Origin: Alectoria sarmentosa
Lineage: Eukaryota > Ascomycota > Lecanoromycetes > Lecanorales > Parmeliaceae
Direction of reading: 5' to 3'
Assembly: GCA_009733775.1 (NCBI GenBank)
Contig: WOGZ01000037.1
Span: 118,569-182,568 of the forward strand
DNA length: 64,000 nucleotides
A program made the translations under genes and the position numbers. Below the pieces are notes generated by a model that had not been told where the DNA came from, ran no database searches, and was given only the letters and a program-made list of their open reading frames with translations. Of this stretch, positions 43,938-54,824 are shown piece after piece; position 1 is the first letter of the stretch; every line of letters begins with the position of its first letter.

Positions 43938-45218
43938 ATGGCCTCCCCACTCACCCCATCATCCACCATCCACATCTATCCCACCCCAATCTTCATATCC
44001 GCCCCCATTCCTGAAAACCCCCCCACCAACACCACCCCTGCCACCGTCGAACCCCTCTCGCCTCCATCAACAGAACCCTCCTCCTACCTCTCCACCCCCC
44101 AACTCCTCACCGCCCCCCAAACCCTTATCCCGCCCACTGCCCTCGCCGTCAAAGCCAAGTCTACGAAAACAATCGGCGCCGCCTCCAAACCGGTCATCCA
44201 GCAAGAAGGACCCGTGGAAGTCGAACCTCCTCCTGCCAAGGACAAGAAAGTCGGCCGAGTCAAATCCCCAACCATAAGCGACGACAGCAAGAGGCCAAAG
44301 ACGAAGAACGGCTACCTGCCCCCGGGCACGAGTCTCGCGGCCGCTTCTTCCAAGGACAAGGAGAAGACGAAGAAGAAGAAGAAGAAAGCGGATGATGATG
44401 ACGACGAAGAGGACGATGATGATGATGTGGATGAGGGGAAGAAATGGATGAGGTATGAGGCGGTGGAGAGTAGCATCACCACGACGGTTGAGGCGTTGGA
44501 AGGGGGCGGGACGAGGACGGTGTATGTTGTTTCCCTCTACTTGAATCTGCTCTCCCAGCTTTTGCCTTGCTTGCTTGCTTGCTTGCTTTCTTTGAGATGG
44601 ATCGAGCTTCGGAGTCGTGCGATGATATTCTATACCGCGGAATCCGTTTCCTCTCCTCTATCTCCATCTCCATCCCCTTTATCTCCATCTCCATCTCCAT
44701 CTCCATCTCCGTCTCCGTCTTCTCTTCCATTCCATTCCATTCCACTCACTCACTCACTCCCATCACGTACAAGTCTCATAATGCTCACCACTACCTACCT
44801 ACCTATTCCTACCATCCGTCCATCCCATCCCATCTCAAAAGACGTACGTATCGCTAACGCCAACATCTACACGCAGGTGGGTCCGGACGGATCGGGACGT
44901 GACGGTACGGTAACATTTTCCCCAATACTAATACCCATGCCCATGCCCATGCCCATGCCCAGACCTCGTCGTTTTTCTTTTTTCTCTCTCTCTCTCGCTG
45001 ATTGATTGATTGATTGATTGATTGATGGATGCTGAAATCGATGCTCTCTCTCTCGCTCTCAGGTCCTGATTGAGCCTGCCATTGAGGAGAAGGAGAAGGA
45101 GAAGGAGAAGGGCAAGGGCAAGGGCAAGAGCAAGGATGAGAAGAAGGAGAAGGAGGCTGTGGTTGTGGGAGGGATCAGTGCGAGGAAAGAGAGGATGAGG
45201 GCGAGGATGGCGGGGTAG
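43938..45218 (+). CDS. Lys/Asp-rich protein with a 28-nt micro-exon
   Basis: Three exons: 43938-44521, 44877-44904 (28 nt) and 45063-45218, giving 255 aa; donors are GTATGT, GTACGG and acceptors GCAG, TCAG, and the phases (2, 0) agree. Residues 1-100 are Pro/Thr/Ser-rich (MASPLTPSSTIHIYPTP). A polylysine-polyaspartate stretch follows (TKKKKKKADDDDDEEDDDDD). The junction region reads TRTVWVRTDRDVTVLIEPAI after splicing, a sensible ordered segment that no single frame shows. The end is basic and helical (GISARKERMRARMAG). Probably nuclear or nucleolar by composition (inference). Both introns are packed with microsatellites. Confidence 0.65.
44522..45062. repeat. Microsatellite-rich introns
   Basis: The two introns around the micro-exon contain (TTGC)n at about 44565-44588, CTCCAT-type repeats over about 44660-44715, ATTCC and CACT runs to 44757, (CCCATG)n at 44933-44962 and (GATT)n at 44999-45026. 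Confidence 0.85.
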
Positions 45219-45663
45219 CGCTGAGGGTGGATGGAGACGGGGCCTGGGAGGTACGGTGCCGTGGAGTGGATGGGAGGGACGGGTTGGGTGGTAGGTGGGG
45301 AATTGGCAAGATGGATAGGATGGGATTGGAGGGAGGAAGATGCCTATACGCTTGGGTTGACGACTTGATGATTTGATGAAATGTTTGATTCACGCAGCAT
45401 GTGATATCGAGTGGACGTATAGCCTGAAAAGTCTTTTCGGAAATCGGTGAAGTACACCAAGCAGTATGAATAATGACTGTCGTTATCTGATATGTTGTAA
45501 CAATGCCTACTTCTATCATCGCCTATCGATCGATCAGACAAAGGTAAAACTTTGCCACCGGAGTATCCAACTGTCACTTCATAGTGTTCATAATGTAATA
45601 TCGCATCCTTCAAAGCCTGTGGTTAAGAGTAACAGCGACCTCATGCCCGCTTAAAGCCTTCCA
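45219..45663. other. Intergenic between convergent genes
   Basis: 3' flanks only. Nothing recognised. Confidence 0.4.
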
Positions 45664-47106
45664 CTATCGCCACGAAGCCGCACCATCTTTCTGTCTCGTC
45701 GACGGATGATCCTCCACATCCTTCCCCTTTTGACTCCTTTCATCTCTCAAAGAAATGTCCCTGAGGATACTTTCTAGCGTCTCATCGTCACCCACACGTA
45801 TTTCCACGACTTCTGCGTCCTCACGCCGGGAGAGCAGCTCGTCATGTTCGATCGAGGGCCAAGGGATGTAGATGAAGGGCATATCTTTGTCTCGGATCTC
45901 GCCTTCATCTTCGCTGTCGTGCTCTGTATCTGCTTCCTCGTTGCGTTCAATATCGGCGACGTTGGGGTCCCTGCTGTCCTTCTCGCCATCCCTCAATCCT
46001 CGCCTGAACTCGTCATAGGCGCGTACTGGTTTGCCTTTGCCTTTGGAGGTTGAATAGTCTAGACCATCATCCCACAGGCCCTTGACCTCCCATCCGCTAG
46101 AAGCAGGTAGCTCCTCATTTGGTGAGAAATGACTGAAATGGACGAATGATTCGCGGTGGCTGGTATGGTGGGAGGGGTCGAGGTGGTCATAAGGTAGGCG
46201 AAACGGTCCTGGCCCGACGTTTGAGATGGGTTGAGTTCGTAGGGTCATCGGGGCGGAGAGGTTGCGTATTTCGCCAGCTGGATTGGTGGGGACGTTGAAG
46301 GCGGGGAGAGAGACGATGCGAGTTGGAGAGCCTGAGCATTCTTCGATTTGGTGGTTTAGAGAGGAGCTGGTTTTAGATTGGCTCCCATGTGCCTCTGCCT
46401 GGGCTACTTGTGGTGATTGCTCTGGTGCAAGATGTTCTTGAACTTGACCGTCCTCACCTGTCTCGGCTGCTCGTGGTGATTGCTCTGGTGCAAGATGTTC
46501 TTGAACTTGACCGTCCTCACCTGTCTCGGCTGCTTGTGGTGATTGCTCTGGTACAATATGTTCTTGGACTTGACTGTCTTCATCTGCCTCAGCTAGTTTT
46601 GGTGACTGCTCTATTGGACTATGTTGTTGGGTTTGGCCGTCTTCGTTGACGAAGCTCGAATCCCAAGTGCCTTCGCCAGCTGGCTCGGTCGAGTAGAGGC
46701 CCTCTTCATCAGGCGCACTTACACCATTGACCTCATCTGGATACCCGGGACCCCAGCCAGATCCATCCCCACCGTCCCCATCTGGATTGTTCGCGGCATC
46801 CAGGCACTGTCGCTCATAGGAGCTTAACGGCTCTTCGTAGTCGTGGTAAGAGGCGCCGATGGGAGCGGAGTGCCTGTGGTACGACTCGCCGAGATCCTCT
46901 GCCATGAGCTGAGCGATGAGCGCTTGATTATGATTTCGGAGTCAGCACTGCCTGTTAGATGAGGTATGTTGGGCCTTGGAACAAGCCTATAGAAGAGAAA
47001 TTCCCACGACTTGTCTCAAGACTCAAGAATTGGTCCAAAAGAGGAAAGACGGAGTGGGAAGTAGCGTACCTTCGGTCGCTGCGTCGACATCGGAGTAGGA
47101 AGCCAT
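45664..47106 (-). CDS. Acidic protein with tandem 21-residue repeats
   Basis: Exons 47106-47070 (37 nt) and 46922-45664, intron 147 nt, in phase; 431 aa. Splicing gives MASYSDVDAATEALIAQLMA followed by EDLGESYHRHS, an ordered-looking N-terminus. Residues about 110-190 carry three and a half 21-residue repeats of the type GEDGQVQEHLAPEQSPQAAE, from a 63-bp minisatellite. The C-terminal half has GPFRLPYDHLDP, a WEVKGLWDDGLDYS segment and an acidic DSEDEGEIRDKD region. The helix ALIAQLMAEDLGE somewhat resembles a ubiquitin-interacting motif, but this is a weak guess. No membrane segment. Confidence 0.72.
46411..46640. repeat. 63-bp coding minisatellite, about 3.5 copies
   Basis: Units start at 46411, 46474, 46537 and 46600. 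Units 1 and 2 differ at a single base; unit 3 and the partial unit 4 are more diverged. The period is a multiple of three, so copy-number change keeps the reading frame. Confidence 0.92.
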
Positions 47107-48019
47107 TGTGATATGATGGGACGTAAGTGGGAGGTGAGGCGGTTGATGAATCCGAGAGGTTCTTGTTGAAGGGCGAGTGGGGTGAGGCTGTTGTTGTAGT
47201 GATTAGTGTATTATTGATTTAGGTAGCGAGGCGGCTTTGATGGTTTGAGCAGGTTCTCCGACAAATGAAGAGCTGTGTCGAATTTGACAGGCAGCAATGT
47301 GTATGTAAGACCAAAGCTAAAGCAGCAGTGAGTAGTGAGTCGTGAGTAGTGAGTAGAGAGTATATAGTGTTGTGAAACCGGGAGGAAAAGAAGGAAAGAG
47401 CGTCGTCGTTGGATAGGAGAGGAGGGTATGCTTCTTTTCAAGTCAGGGTCTAAGTGAGACGACAATAATTGGACTTGAAAAAAAAAGAGCGCCAAGCTTA
47501 ACTAAGTGAATTAGAGAAAGTACTTAGAGTCAGAGTCAAGTCAGAGTCAGAGAGTGAAGCGCCAACTCCAACGGCCGATCCAGAGCGCCGGCTCTCTCCC
47601 CATAAGGCTTGAGTGTGTTTTGAAGGCCTCGGGATTCACCGTCGCAAGCATCTCAGCAAATTCGGTTGGACGACTTCGCTCGGCGAGTGCAACCGGAAGG
47701 TGCACATCTCAACTAGAAGGCGGGGCTCAAGGCAACCAGTAAGTCGCAGCTAACGATGTTTGTAGCATATCATAGATCCACTAGACCGTCATCTGGAGGA
47801 AATGTGACGGGACCATGATTGAAAAGTCAGCGAACGATACATCATTTGAGTAGCACGCCAAGCAGAGACAAAATCTCTACCAGCTTGGAGCTGAAAGAGA
47901 ACATCGCCATCTCAATGGTATCAAAGTCTGAATGAGCACAAAAATTCCAAATAGAAAACTCCGCTATGCATCTGCTGCCATAGCTCTGACTGCCTAGGTG
48001 CATGGGCCCAGATTCCGCT
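47107..48019. other. Intergenic
   Basis: About 0.9 kb with short AGTCAG- and GTGAGTA-type direct repeats near 47330-47360 and 47525-47550. No gene recognised. Confidence 0.45.
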
Positions 48020-49960
48020 CTATAAGTCAATCAAACTCCCTCCCTGCTGTTGACCTTGATGCGATTGTTGAGCTCCGAAAGGGTTGTTGTTTGCCTGCCC
48101 AAATGGGCTTCCACCAAACCCGCTGATGCCTGCTGGTCCCGTCTGCGCTGGTACCAAGCGATTTTGCTGTTGCTGTGCTCCGTAACCACCTTGCATCTGA
48201 GGACCACCAGTGAATTGTTGGCTAAAAAATGGATTGTTCCCTGTTTGAGAAGCATGCAATTTGTTGAGACCTTGCCCGGAGCTGCTAACATAAGTACCAG
48301 GCGCCGTGTGCTGGGACGGAATGCGCATTTCGCCAGTATTACCAAAGGTATCCATGCCTTCGCCCGACGCTAATAGAGCATTGAGACGCTCATGCTGTGG
48401 GTTCTGTGGTTTGTGTGGCGTGGCAGTTTGCTGAGGCGCTTGGTAGTTGGCGATCGGATTGAAGGAAGATTGGTTATTGAAGTTCGTCGCAGTCCTTTGC
48501 TCTGCAAGAGAGCTCAGAGATGGTGGGCCGGTTTGCTGCTGTTGGGCCTGTGGACGGGCCGACGCGAAAGGGTTATTCGATCCGGTCGGCATGGGCTTCA
48601 ATGCGTCATATTGTGTCTGGTTTGTAGCCCAAGGATTGTGGCTACCTGCTTGAGGTGCAGGCGAGCTCGTTTGTTGTGGCTGCTGTTGCTGAAACTGATT
48701 GCCAAACCCGTTCTGTTGCTGAGCATATGGAATGTTCAAGCTGTCAAAAGCAGTCTGCTGTGGCTGGATTGTCGATTGCGGCTGAACGTAACTTGGCTGT
48801 TGCTGCTGGAGCTGTGATTGGTCAAACCCTGTCTGCTGAGGTTGAAATCCGTTCTGGAAGCCAGTCTGCTGGTTCTGGAAGCCGGTAGGTTGTGAGTATG
48901 CATTATTGAGATAGCCTGTAGATTGTGGCTGTTGCGGTTGCTGGTCCACAGGATTACCAAACCAGTCTACCGCTCCCTGCTGCTGATAGCCCTGATTAAA
49001 GCCTGTGTACTGTGGTTGTTGACTGCTTGGTGCCGGGGTATCATCAAATAGTGATGCAGCGTTATTTTCTTCCAACTCCCGCCGTCGCAGCTCCTCCTCT
49101 TCCTTGCTGAGCTTTATTGCTTTTGCTAGATCATCGTCCGGCGGAGGTTCTGTAGCTGTATTCCTTCGTTTTCTGTCTTCCTCTGCCTCGTACTTGCTGG
49201 CTTCAATTGCTAGCTTGTACTCCGCATCTTCCTCGTCAGTAGCGTTCTGCTTGCGCCTTTCGGGTCTACGTCGTGGGGGTGTTGAGCGTTCACCACCATT
49301 ACCAAGCCCATATCCCGAAACCTGGGGTCCGAACTCTTCAATACCAGTGACTCTTGACTTCCAAGTTTTTCGATCGGATCGCTCAGTCCGTAGACGCTCC
49401 TCATCCAGGATTAAAGACGTAAGTTCTTTTGCGGAGACTCGTACTTGTCTTCATCAGCTCTGGTTGAGAGCGCAACAAATGTGTATCTGCTCACCATTTT
49501 GCCCTACGTCTTTGCCATCATCATCAACATATTGGAATTCCCTCAAAGTTTTTATGATGTAAACATTCTTGCGAGCCCAAGTGACGACCAATTCTGATCC
49601 TTCGTGGAGACAATAATCTAGCACCTTCAGCGATTTGAGGACGTGCCGCCAATTTTTGCCCTTGTCGTTCATCCGCTTGTCGAGCATATCCATGATCTCG
49701 TAGAAGTCGTTAGAGCTATCTAGGCTTAGTACCGTGCGCGACGAAAGATGATGGCGACTGTACCCATTGAAGGTCAATTGAGCAATCTCGGTCATCTCTG
49801 TACCTGTAGGCCCCCATGGATCGTTGCTCGTTGCTGAACACGAAGTATCAGTTGCCGCCGTGTATTTGGCTCTTGGGTGACGCATACCATTTCGAACCTT
49901 CACTTGGACATGAGAATATCCCTTGGTAACGTTCTTTACGCTTCGAACGACTTTCGACAT
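48020..49960 (-). CDS. Epsin (ENTH-domain endocytic adaptor)
   Basis: Three exons (49960-49888, 49833-49495, 49443-48020), in phase, 611 aa. The N-terminus MSKVVRSVKNVTKGYSHVQV begins the ENTH domain, which continues with TSNDPWGPTGTEMTEIAQLT, DFYEIMDMLDKRM and LKSLKVLDYCLHEGSELVV. Two ubiquitin-interacting motifs follow (AEYKLAIEASKYEAEE and DDLAKAIKLSKEEEE). The long Gln-rich tail contains three NPF motifs (NPFASA, NPFFSQ, NPFGAQ) for EH-domain proteins, and the protein ends LIDL, a clathrin-box type motif. All epsin parts are therefore present, and the protein should bind PIP2, ubiquitinated cargo, EH proteins and clathrin at the plasma membrane. Matches yeast Ent1/Ent2. Confidence 0.95.
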
Positions 49961-50651
49961 GGCCGCGCTGTAGGGAGGTGTGTGGCCAGGGGCCTACAAG
50001 GTCACTCCAATGGCACAGGGGCTGTTGGCAGGCGCAGATCCCCGGACAGGCTATTTGCCGATGTACGAAAAGGCCAACGAAGGTGCTAGCCGCGTGACTT
50101 TAGGCCAAAGGACAGGGTCAGTGAAATCTGCTACGAAATAACCCGAAGGCGCAGATGCAACTCCAAGGGATGAGGAAATTAGGTTGCAGCTGGGAAAGAT
50201 AGATTTATGAGCTGATCTATTGTACAACCTGTTCCGATGCATAAGGAATGACGTTTGGAAAGAAGCTCTGGTGTCGGCAGAATTTCTTGGCAACATTAGT
50301 CAGCAGGCTTCGCCACTTCTCCTTCGGCTGAGGCTTGAGGGGCTGAGACAAGCATCCAACAATTGTCACTTATCAATAGTCGTGCCACGCACTTAGCTCG
50401 TCCCTCGCTAATCGCATTGCCAGCTTGGCTCCAAGCTACATAAAACCATTGTGGGCCCCAACTTGATGCCAGTGGTGGGGGACCCAAGCTGTATCTATAT
50501 AGGTACACTATGCTCCTGATCAATAAGACATATTGCATGGGATTAGACCGATAGGGAAGAAGCAATTATTGGCTTATGGCATCCTTGGGAAGTCAAACGA
50601 CGGCGACAGTGAGGTCCTGTAAAGCTTATCGAGGATTAATGATGCCATGAT

Positions 50652-50669
50652 GATACCACACCTGGTATC
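50652..50669. repeat. GATACCA-CACC-TGGTATC inverted repeat
   Basis: Perfect 7-bp arms with a 4-nt loop, in an area rich in GAT/ATC motifs. Confidence 0.8.
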
Positions 50670-50704
50670 CCACGATAATATCACATCATAGTAAGGGGGT
50701 AATG

Positions 50705-50758
50705 ACCATGGAAAATTGGCCAAGGTGTCTTACAGTTGGCCAATTTGGTCCCCATGGT
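50705..50758. repeat. Imperfect inverted repeat ACCATGG/AAATTGGCCAA
   Basis: ACCATGG and AAATTGGCCAA at 50705-50723 recur as the reverse complement at 50736-50758, with extra bases in the right arm. Each arm includes the self-complementary TTGGCCAA. Confidence 0.75.
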
Positions 50759-51131
50759 CAGCAAATTGGCAGATATTCCGAATCCCAAAGCACTTATCAA
50801 ATTGCGTATCGTAGGCGTTGACATGATCAGCTCACGGGTAAATTTGCTGCATGTTCCTGGGTATCATCTGCTCTATCATATACTGTGCTAGTCATACTAC
50901 CCCGAGAGCAAGACCCAAAGTCGAAGCGATTTTACGAAGCCCAGCATTTCGATTCCTCGTAAGCCAGAAGGACAGACATTGTCTGTTCCCATGGAGTTAA
51001 CATAGCTACCATTCTCTAGCCCAGAATGTTACCAGACAACACCGCCGTAACGGTGTCACTTCCGCAATTGAAGCCCAGTGCCTAGTATTCATATTTCTTG
51101 GTCTCAGAACACAAGTCTGCTGCAGAGGTCG

Positions 51132-51701
51132 CTATGGCGCAAAGTGGACTGCGTGACGTCCAAACATCAGGCTGCCTAGGAATATGCCGCCGAGGACAGA
51201 AAGGAAGTAGCCGACGTTCATCGTCATTACGGCCAACATGCTGCAGAGAAATTAGCATGCACATCTTCAGACCTGACACGGGGTAACCCACAGCAGATAT
51301 CCAACACCAGCAATCACTGTATCGAGTAGTGCCCTTGGCACATCTGTACTGATCCTCCACGGCCTAATTCTCCTCCCTTTTCTGTCGCCGGCTCCAATAT
51401 CATCCTCATCAAGTCTGGCTCCCTCGTCGTCCTGCTTCTTGCAAGAGACTAAGATCTGCCTTCGCTTGAGCTCGACACCTCTCCATCTATGCTCCTGCAT
51501 TGCACTGTAGGAGAAAAGACCACGAAAGATGGCGCCCAGGATGATGATGAAGATGCAAGTGCCAGCGTACTGGCCCGTGGTCGAAGGTGTCCATCTGGTT
51601 GAGTAAAGTGAGGTGCTAGTAGACGTGAAAAAGGTAACCATCATGGTGGACGTGGACCCTAAGCCCATGGTGGCATTTGAAGTCGACGAAGACATGTCCA
51701 T
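51132..51701 (-). CDS. Ctr-family high-affinity copper transporter
   Basis: Two exons, 51701-51292 and 51240-51132, intron 51 nt, in phase; 172 aa. The short extracellular N-terminus starts MDMSSSTSNATMGLGSTSTM, with methionines typical of copper capture. Helix 1 is AGTCIFIIILGAIFRGLF. A hydrophilic cytosolic loop (about 60 residues) follows. Helices 2 and 3 contain MLAVMTMNVGYFLSVLGGIF and LGSLMFG: the M-X3-M of helix 2 and the G-X3-G of helix 3 that define Ctr transporters. The second exon carries the essential methionines, so the splice is needed for function. It is transcribed divergently from the metalloreductase at 52467, which could supply it with reduced copper. Confidence 0.93.
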
Positions 51702-52466
51702 TGTGCAAACAGCAAATCAGTAGAGGAGCGCGTGGAATTAGACAGTATTATGAGGTAATATGCCTTCCAAATAATGTAGAAGTTGGGGCTGGGGCGGAAA
51801 AGTAAGCAACGGTCTCGGTCTTGGTCTTTGATCTCGCCTGTGTGTGAGGGCACAACTGCAACTGCATTAGAAACGGGAGACAATGATGCATGATGGCCTG
51901 CTCTTTGTTCTTATTGGGGGGTTATTATTCAATTTAAACAACCTCTACCTCTCATTCAGCCCACGACGCCGTCGCCATACGCTTGACTCAGTCTTATGGA
52001 GGGTGAGAAGAGAGAAAGTTTGAGCAAGTTTGAGAGCGCTAAAATATCTAGCGTGGCGCTAAGAACACGATGTCTTTGATGGTTTGACCGAGCCTTTGTT
52101 CTCGGAGACCGCATATCAAAAGATGACAACTTGACGGCCCTTTTTTCTGCATACATTATTACCTCAGGGAAGTGATGTTATAGTAATACATTTTTTACTG
52201 TAGAATAATAAAGTACTGTCACTACATTGAATCTCACTTTCTTCCTGCGCGTGCCCATGTTCTGCCCGGCCTTCCCTGAACCAATCAATCACTCGCACCC
52301 TCCATGACCCGAATCCAAAATCCCCCGGTCTCCCAATCCCCCAATGTCAATGTTCCCTATTCTTTCATATACGACCTATTGCCCTTCAAAACATACTCTC
52401 ATCTGAGACCTTCACGCGCTTCAAACATTCCACCGACTAGACAGTCTCTACATTCCTCAGCGCGTC
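51702..52466. promoter_or_regulatory. Bidirectional promoter region, CTR / ferric reductase
   Basis: 765 bp between two divergent starts. Weak matches to copper-responsive sites: on the minus strand ATTTGCTGT (51709-51717), which fits the degenerate Cuf1 consensus, and TGAGCAAG (52021-52028), one base off the Mac1-type site. Both could be chance. Confidence 0.4.
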
Positions 52467-54570
52467 ATGGATACTTCAATGTCCATGCCCGCCATGGGCG
52501 ACGACTCTTCTTCTGCCTTGAATGCTACCGGTGTGAATTTCTCCAACGATACGCAAGCCATGGACTTTTTGGGGGAAATTCTCGATGATAGTGATTTGCA
52601 AATTTCTGCCAATGCATTTGCAAGATACTTTTGGTATGGCATCGTCCTTGTCATTGGCATTACTGCACTCTTCAACGCTGTTCAGAAGACGATTCTCCAA
52701 TTGAGGTATCTCGTGTCTATCCTAAGACGAGAAACGACAATGCTAAACTTCCGCTAGAATCCGGGCTGCTGCTGCGAACACAACACATCCAGCTAAACCG
52801 AGGAACATCTTCACCAAATCCGTGGCTACCATTACCGCCATATTCCGTGAATTATCTTATGTGCAGCTCACCCCAACCAGAAGAAGTTTCTGGGTGAAGG
52901 TCCCACCCTTTGGCACTATCAGTCTTCTCCTGGCCTATCTCGGCTTCGTCCTCGCTCTCGAATTCATCAACAACGGTGTCGCAGGAGCGCAACATTACCA
53001 AGCGCTAGGCATCCGAGCAGCATGGCTGGCCGTGGCTCAGGTACCCCTCTTGATCCTTCTTGCTGGCAAGAACAATCTCATTGGCCTTGTTACCGGTGTC
53101 TCGTACGAGCGGCTTAACGTACTTCACCGATGGGTGTCTCGGGTCCTACTCCTTCTCGCTACCCTTCATTTGGGCTACCAGAACTACGGATGGAGTCTTT
53201 ATGGTCTAGTAAGTATGGAATGGTCTACGGATACCTGCCCACCAACTGGCATCGCAGCCTATGCTATACTGCTTTGGCTCAATCTTAGCACTTTAGCGCC
53301 ATTCCGGAATTTCTCATACGAATTCTTTGTCATCCAGCACCTAATCACCTTCTTCGGATTCATCATTGCCATAATGATACATTTGCCATCCACCGCTCTG
53401 TACTCCCGCGTCTACATATACATCCCAATAGCATTGTATATCGTGGACCGCCTGATCCGAACTTTGCGCTTTGCATACATTAACATTCGCCCTGGCCGGG
53501 CCACTTTGACAGCCTTTGAAGGCGGCGTAACTAAGATTCGTGTCCCAGTCAAGCACGTAAAGAAATGGAGACCTGGTGCCCACGTCCTTCTCAAAGTCCC
53601 ACACCTTGGTCTCATTCAATCGCACCCTGCTACAATCGCATCCGTGCCTTCATCGCACAACAATGAGTTAGTTTTCGTCTTGAAAGGATACAAAGGCTTC
53701 ACAAACCGGCTCCTGACATCTGCGAACTCATCAACCGCCACTCTCCTACCAAAGACCCAACAGGACGCCATAGCACCCCAACAAACGCACATGGCCTTGA
53801 TCGATGGCCCATACGGCGGCTCCCACGCCGACTTCGCCGCCTTCGACACCGTCCTCCTAATCGCCGGCTCTACAGGCGTAACGTTCATCCTCCCCCAAGT
53901 CCTCGACATCGCCCACCGTGCCTCATCCCAACGACTTCCTGTTCGCCGTCTAGCGTTCGTCTGGGTCGTCAAGAACAGCTCCTGGACCTCTTGGATCTCC
54001 GAAGAGCTCTCCGGCGCCTTTGCTCAGCTCCGCGCTTCCGGCATAGACGTCGAGATCAAAATCTTCGTAACCTGCGACGACGCTTTCACCGAATCATCCG
54101 ACACGGCGAGAAAGACCGGATGCCAATGCGACAAGTCTCTCGGGCCATGCTGCTGCGTCCGAAACTCCCTGCCACCAACCAATGACGTGTTTACCGAGAA
54201 AGAGAGCAGACAAGACTCAGCCAGCTCTTCTGGCCAAGACGCAAAAACCACCATCATCCCAACCATCACGGCCACAATTCCACCACCAAATCCGCCCTGC
54301 TGTAACAATAAAAAGAACCAGCAGACCAGTACCAACCCCACATCCTCCTCCTCCTTTGCAACCCTTATCTCAGGCCGTCCGCCCATCTACGACCTCTTAT
54401 GGAACGTCTTGGAGCGCGCAGAAGGCGAGACTGGCGTGGCGGTGTGCGGACCATTGGGATTGAATGCGACGGTTAGAACGACGGTGGCGAGGATTAGTGA
54501 TGAAAGGGCTGTGCACAAGGGGAGTGGGGCGCAGGGGGTGTATCTGCACGCTGAGGGGTTTTGCTGGTAG
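52467..54570 (+). CDS. Ferric/cupric reductase transmembrane protein (FRE family)
   Basis: Two exons, 52467-52705 and 52758-54570, intron 52 nt, in phase; 683 aa. The extracellular N-terminus is Met/Ser/Asn-rich (MDTSMSMPAMGDDSSSALNA). The ferric-reductase core has both haem-ligand pairs with 13 residues between each two His: H203/H217 (HRWVSRVLLLLATLH) and H274/H288 (QHLITFFGFIIAIMIH). The FAD motif is HPATIAS (about 369-375); the NADPH parts are GPYGG (430-434) and AGSTGVTF (449-456). Between these and the C-terminal CGPLGLNA lies a long low-complexity, Cys-rich insertion (about 534-610; CQC, CCC, CC). The protein transfers electrons from NADPH across the plasma membrane to reduce Fe(III)/Cu(II). 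Its divergent partner is a copper transporter. Confidence 0.93.
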
Positions 54571-54824
54571 GGAGATTGATGATTTTCGCTTTGGTGCAGG
54601 GGCTCGACTGGCGATTTTGGCGATACCCTAGGTTATTATGAGTGCATAACGGAGATATGACAAACGAGACGCGCTGTCTGCTCGTGCATTTTGCTGGACG
54701 TTATGAGACCACCAAAGTGGATGTTGAACTCAAAACTCAAGCCCGGGTATGTATGCATCGCTAATCATAGAGAAGCTACGTTTTGACTCAACCGAGGGTC
54801 CAACTTCCTCTCATCATGCAATCC

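Larger units (their letters stand above)
49961..51131. other. Intergenic with inverted repeats
   Basis: About 1.2 kb without a gene; two inverted repeats at 50652-50669 and 50705-50758 are listed separately. Confidence 0.5.

Noticed and set aside
44476..44857. Frames with repeated MEMEME- or ISISIS-type peptides on both strands
   Set aside because: Simple translations of the microsatellites in the intron 44522-44876.
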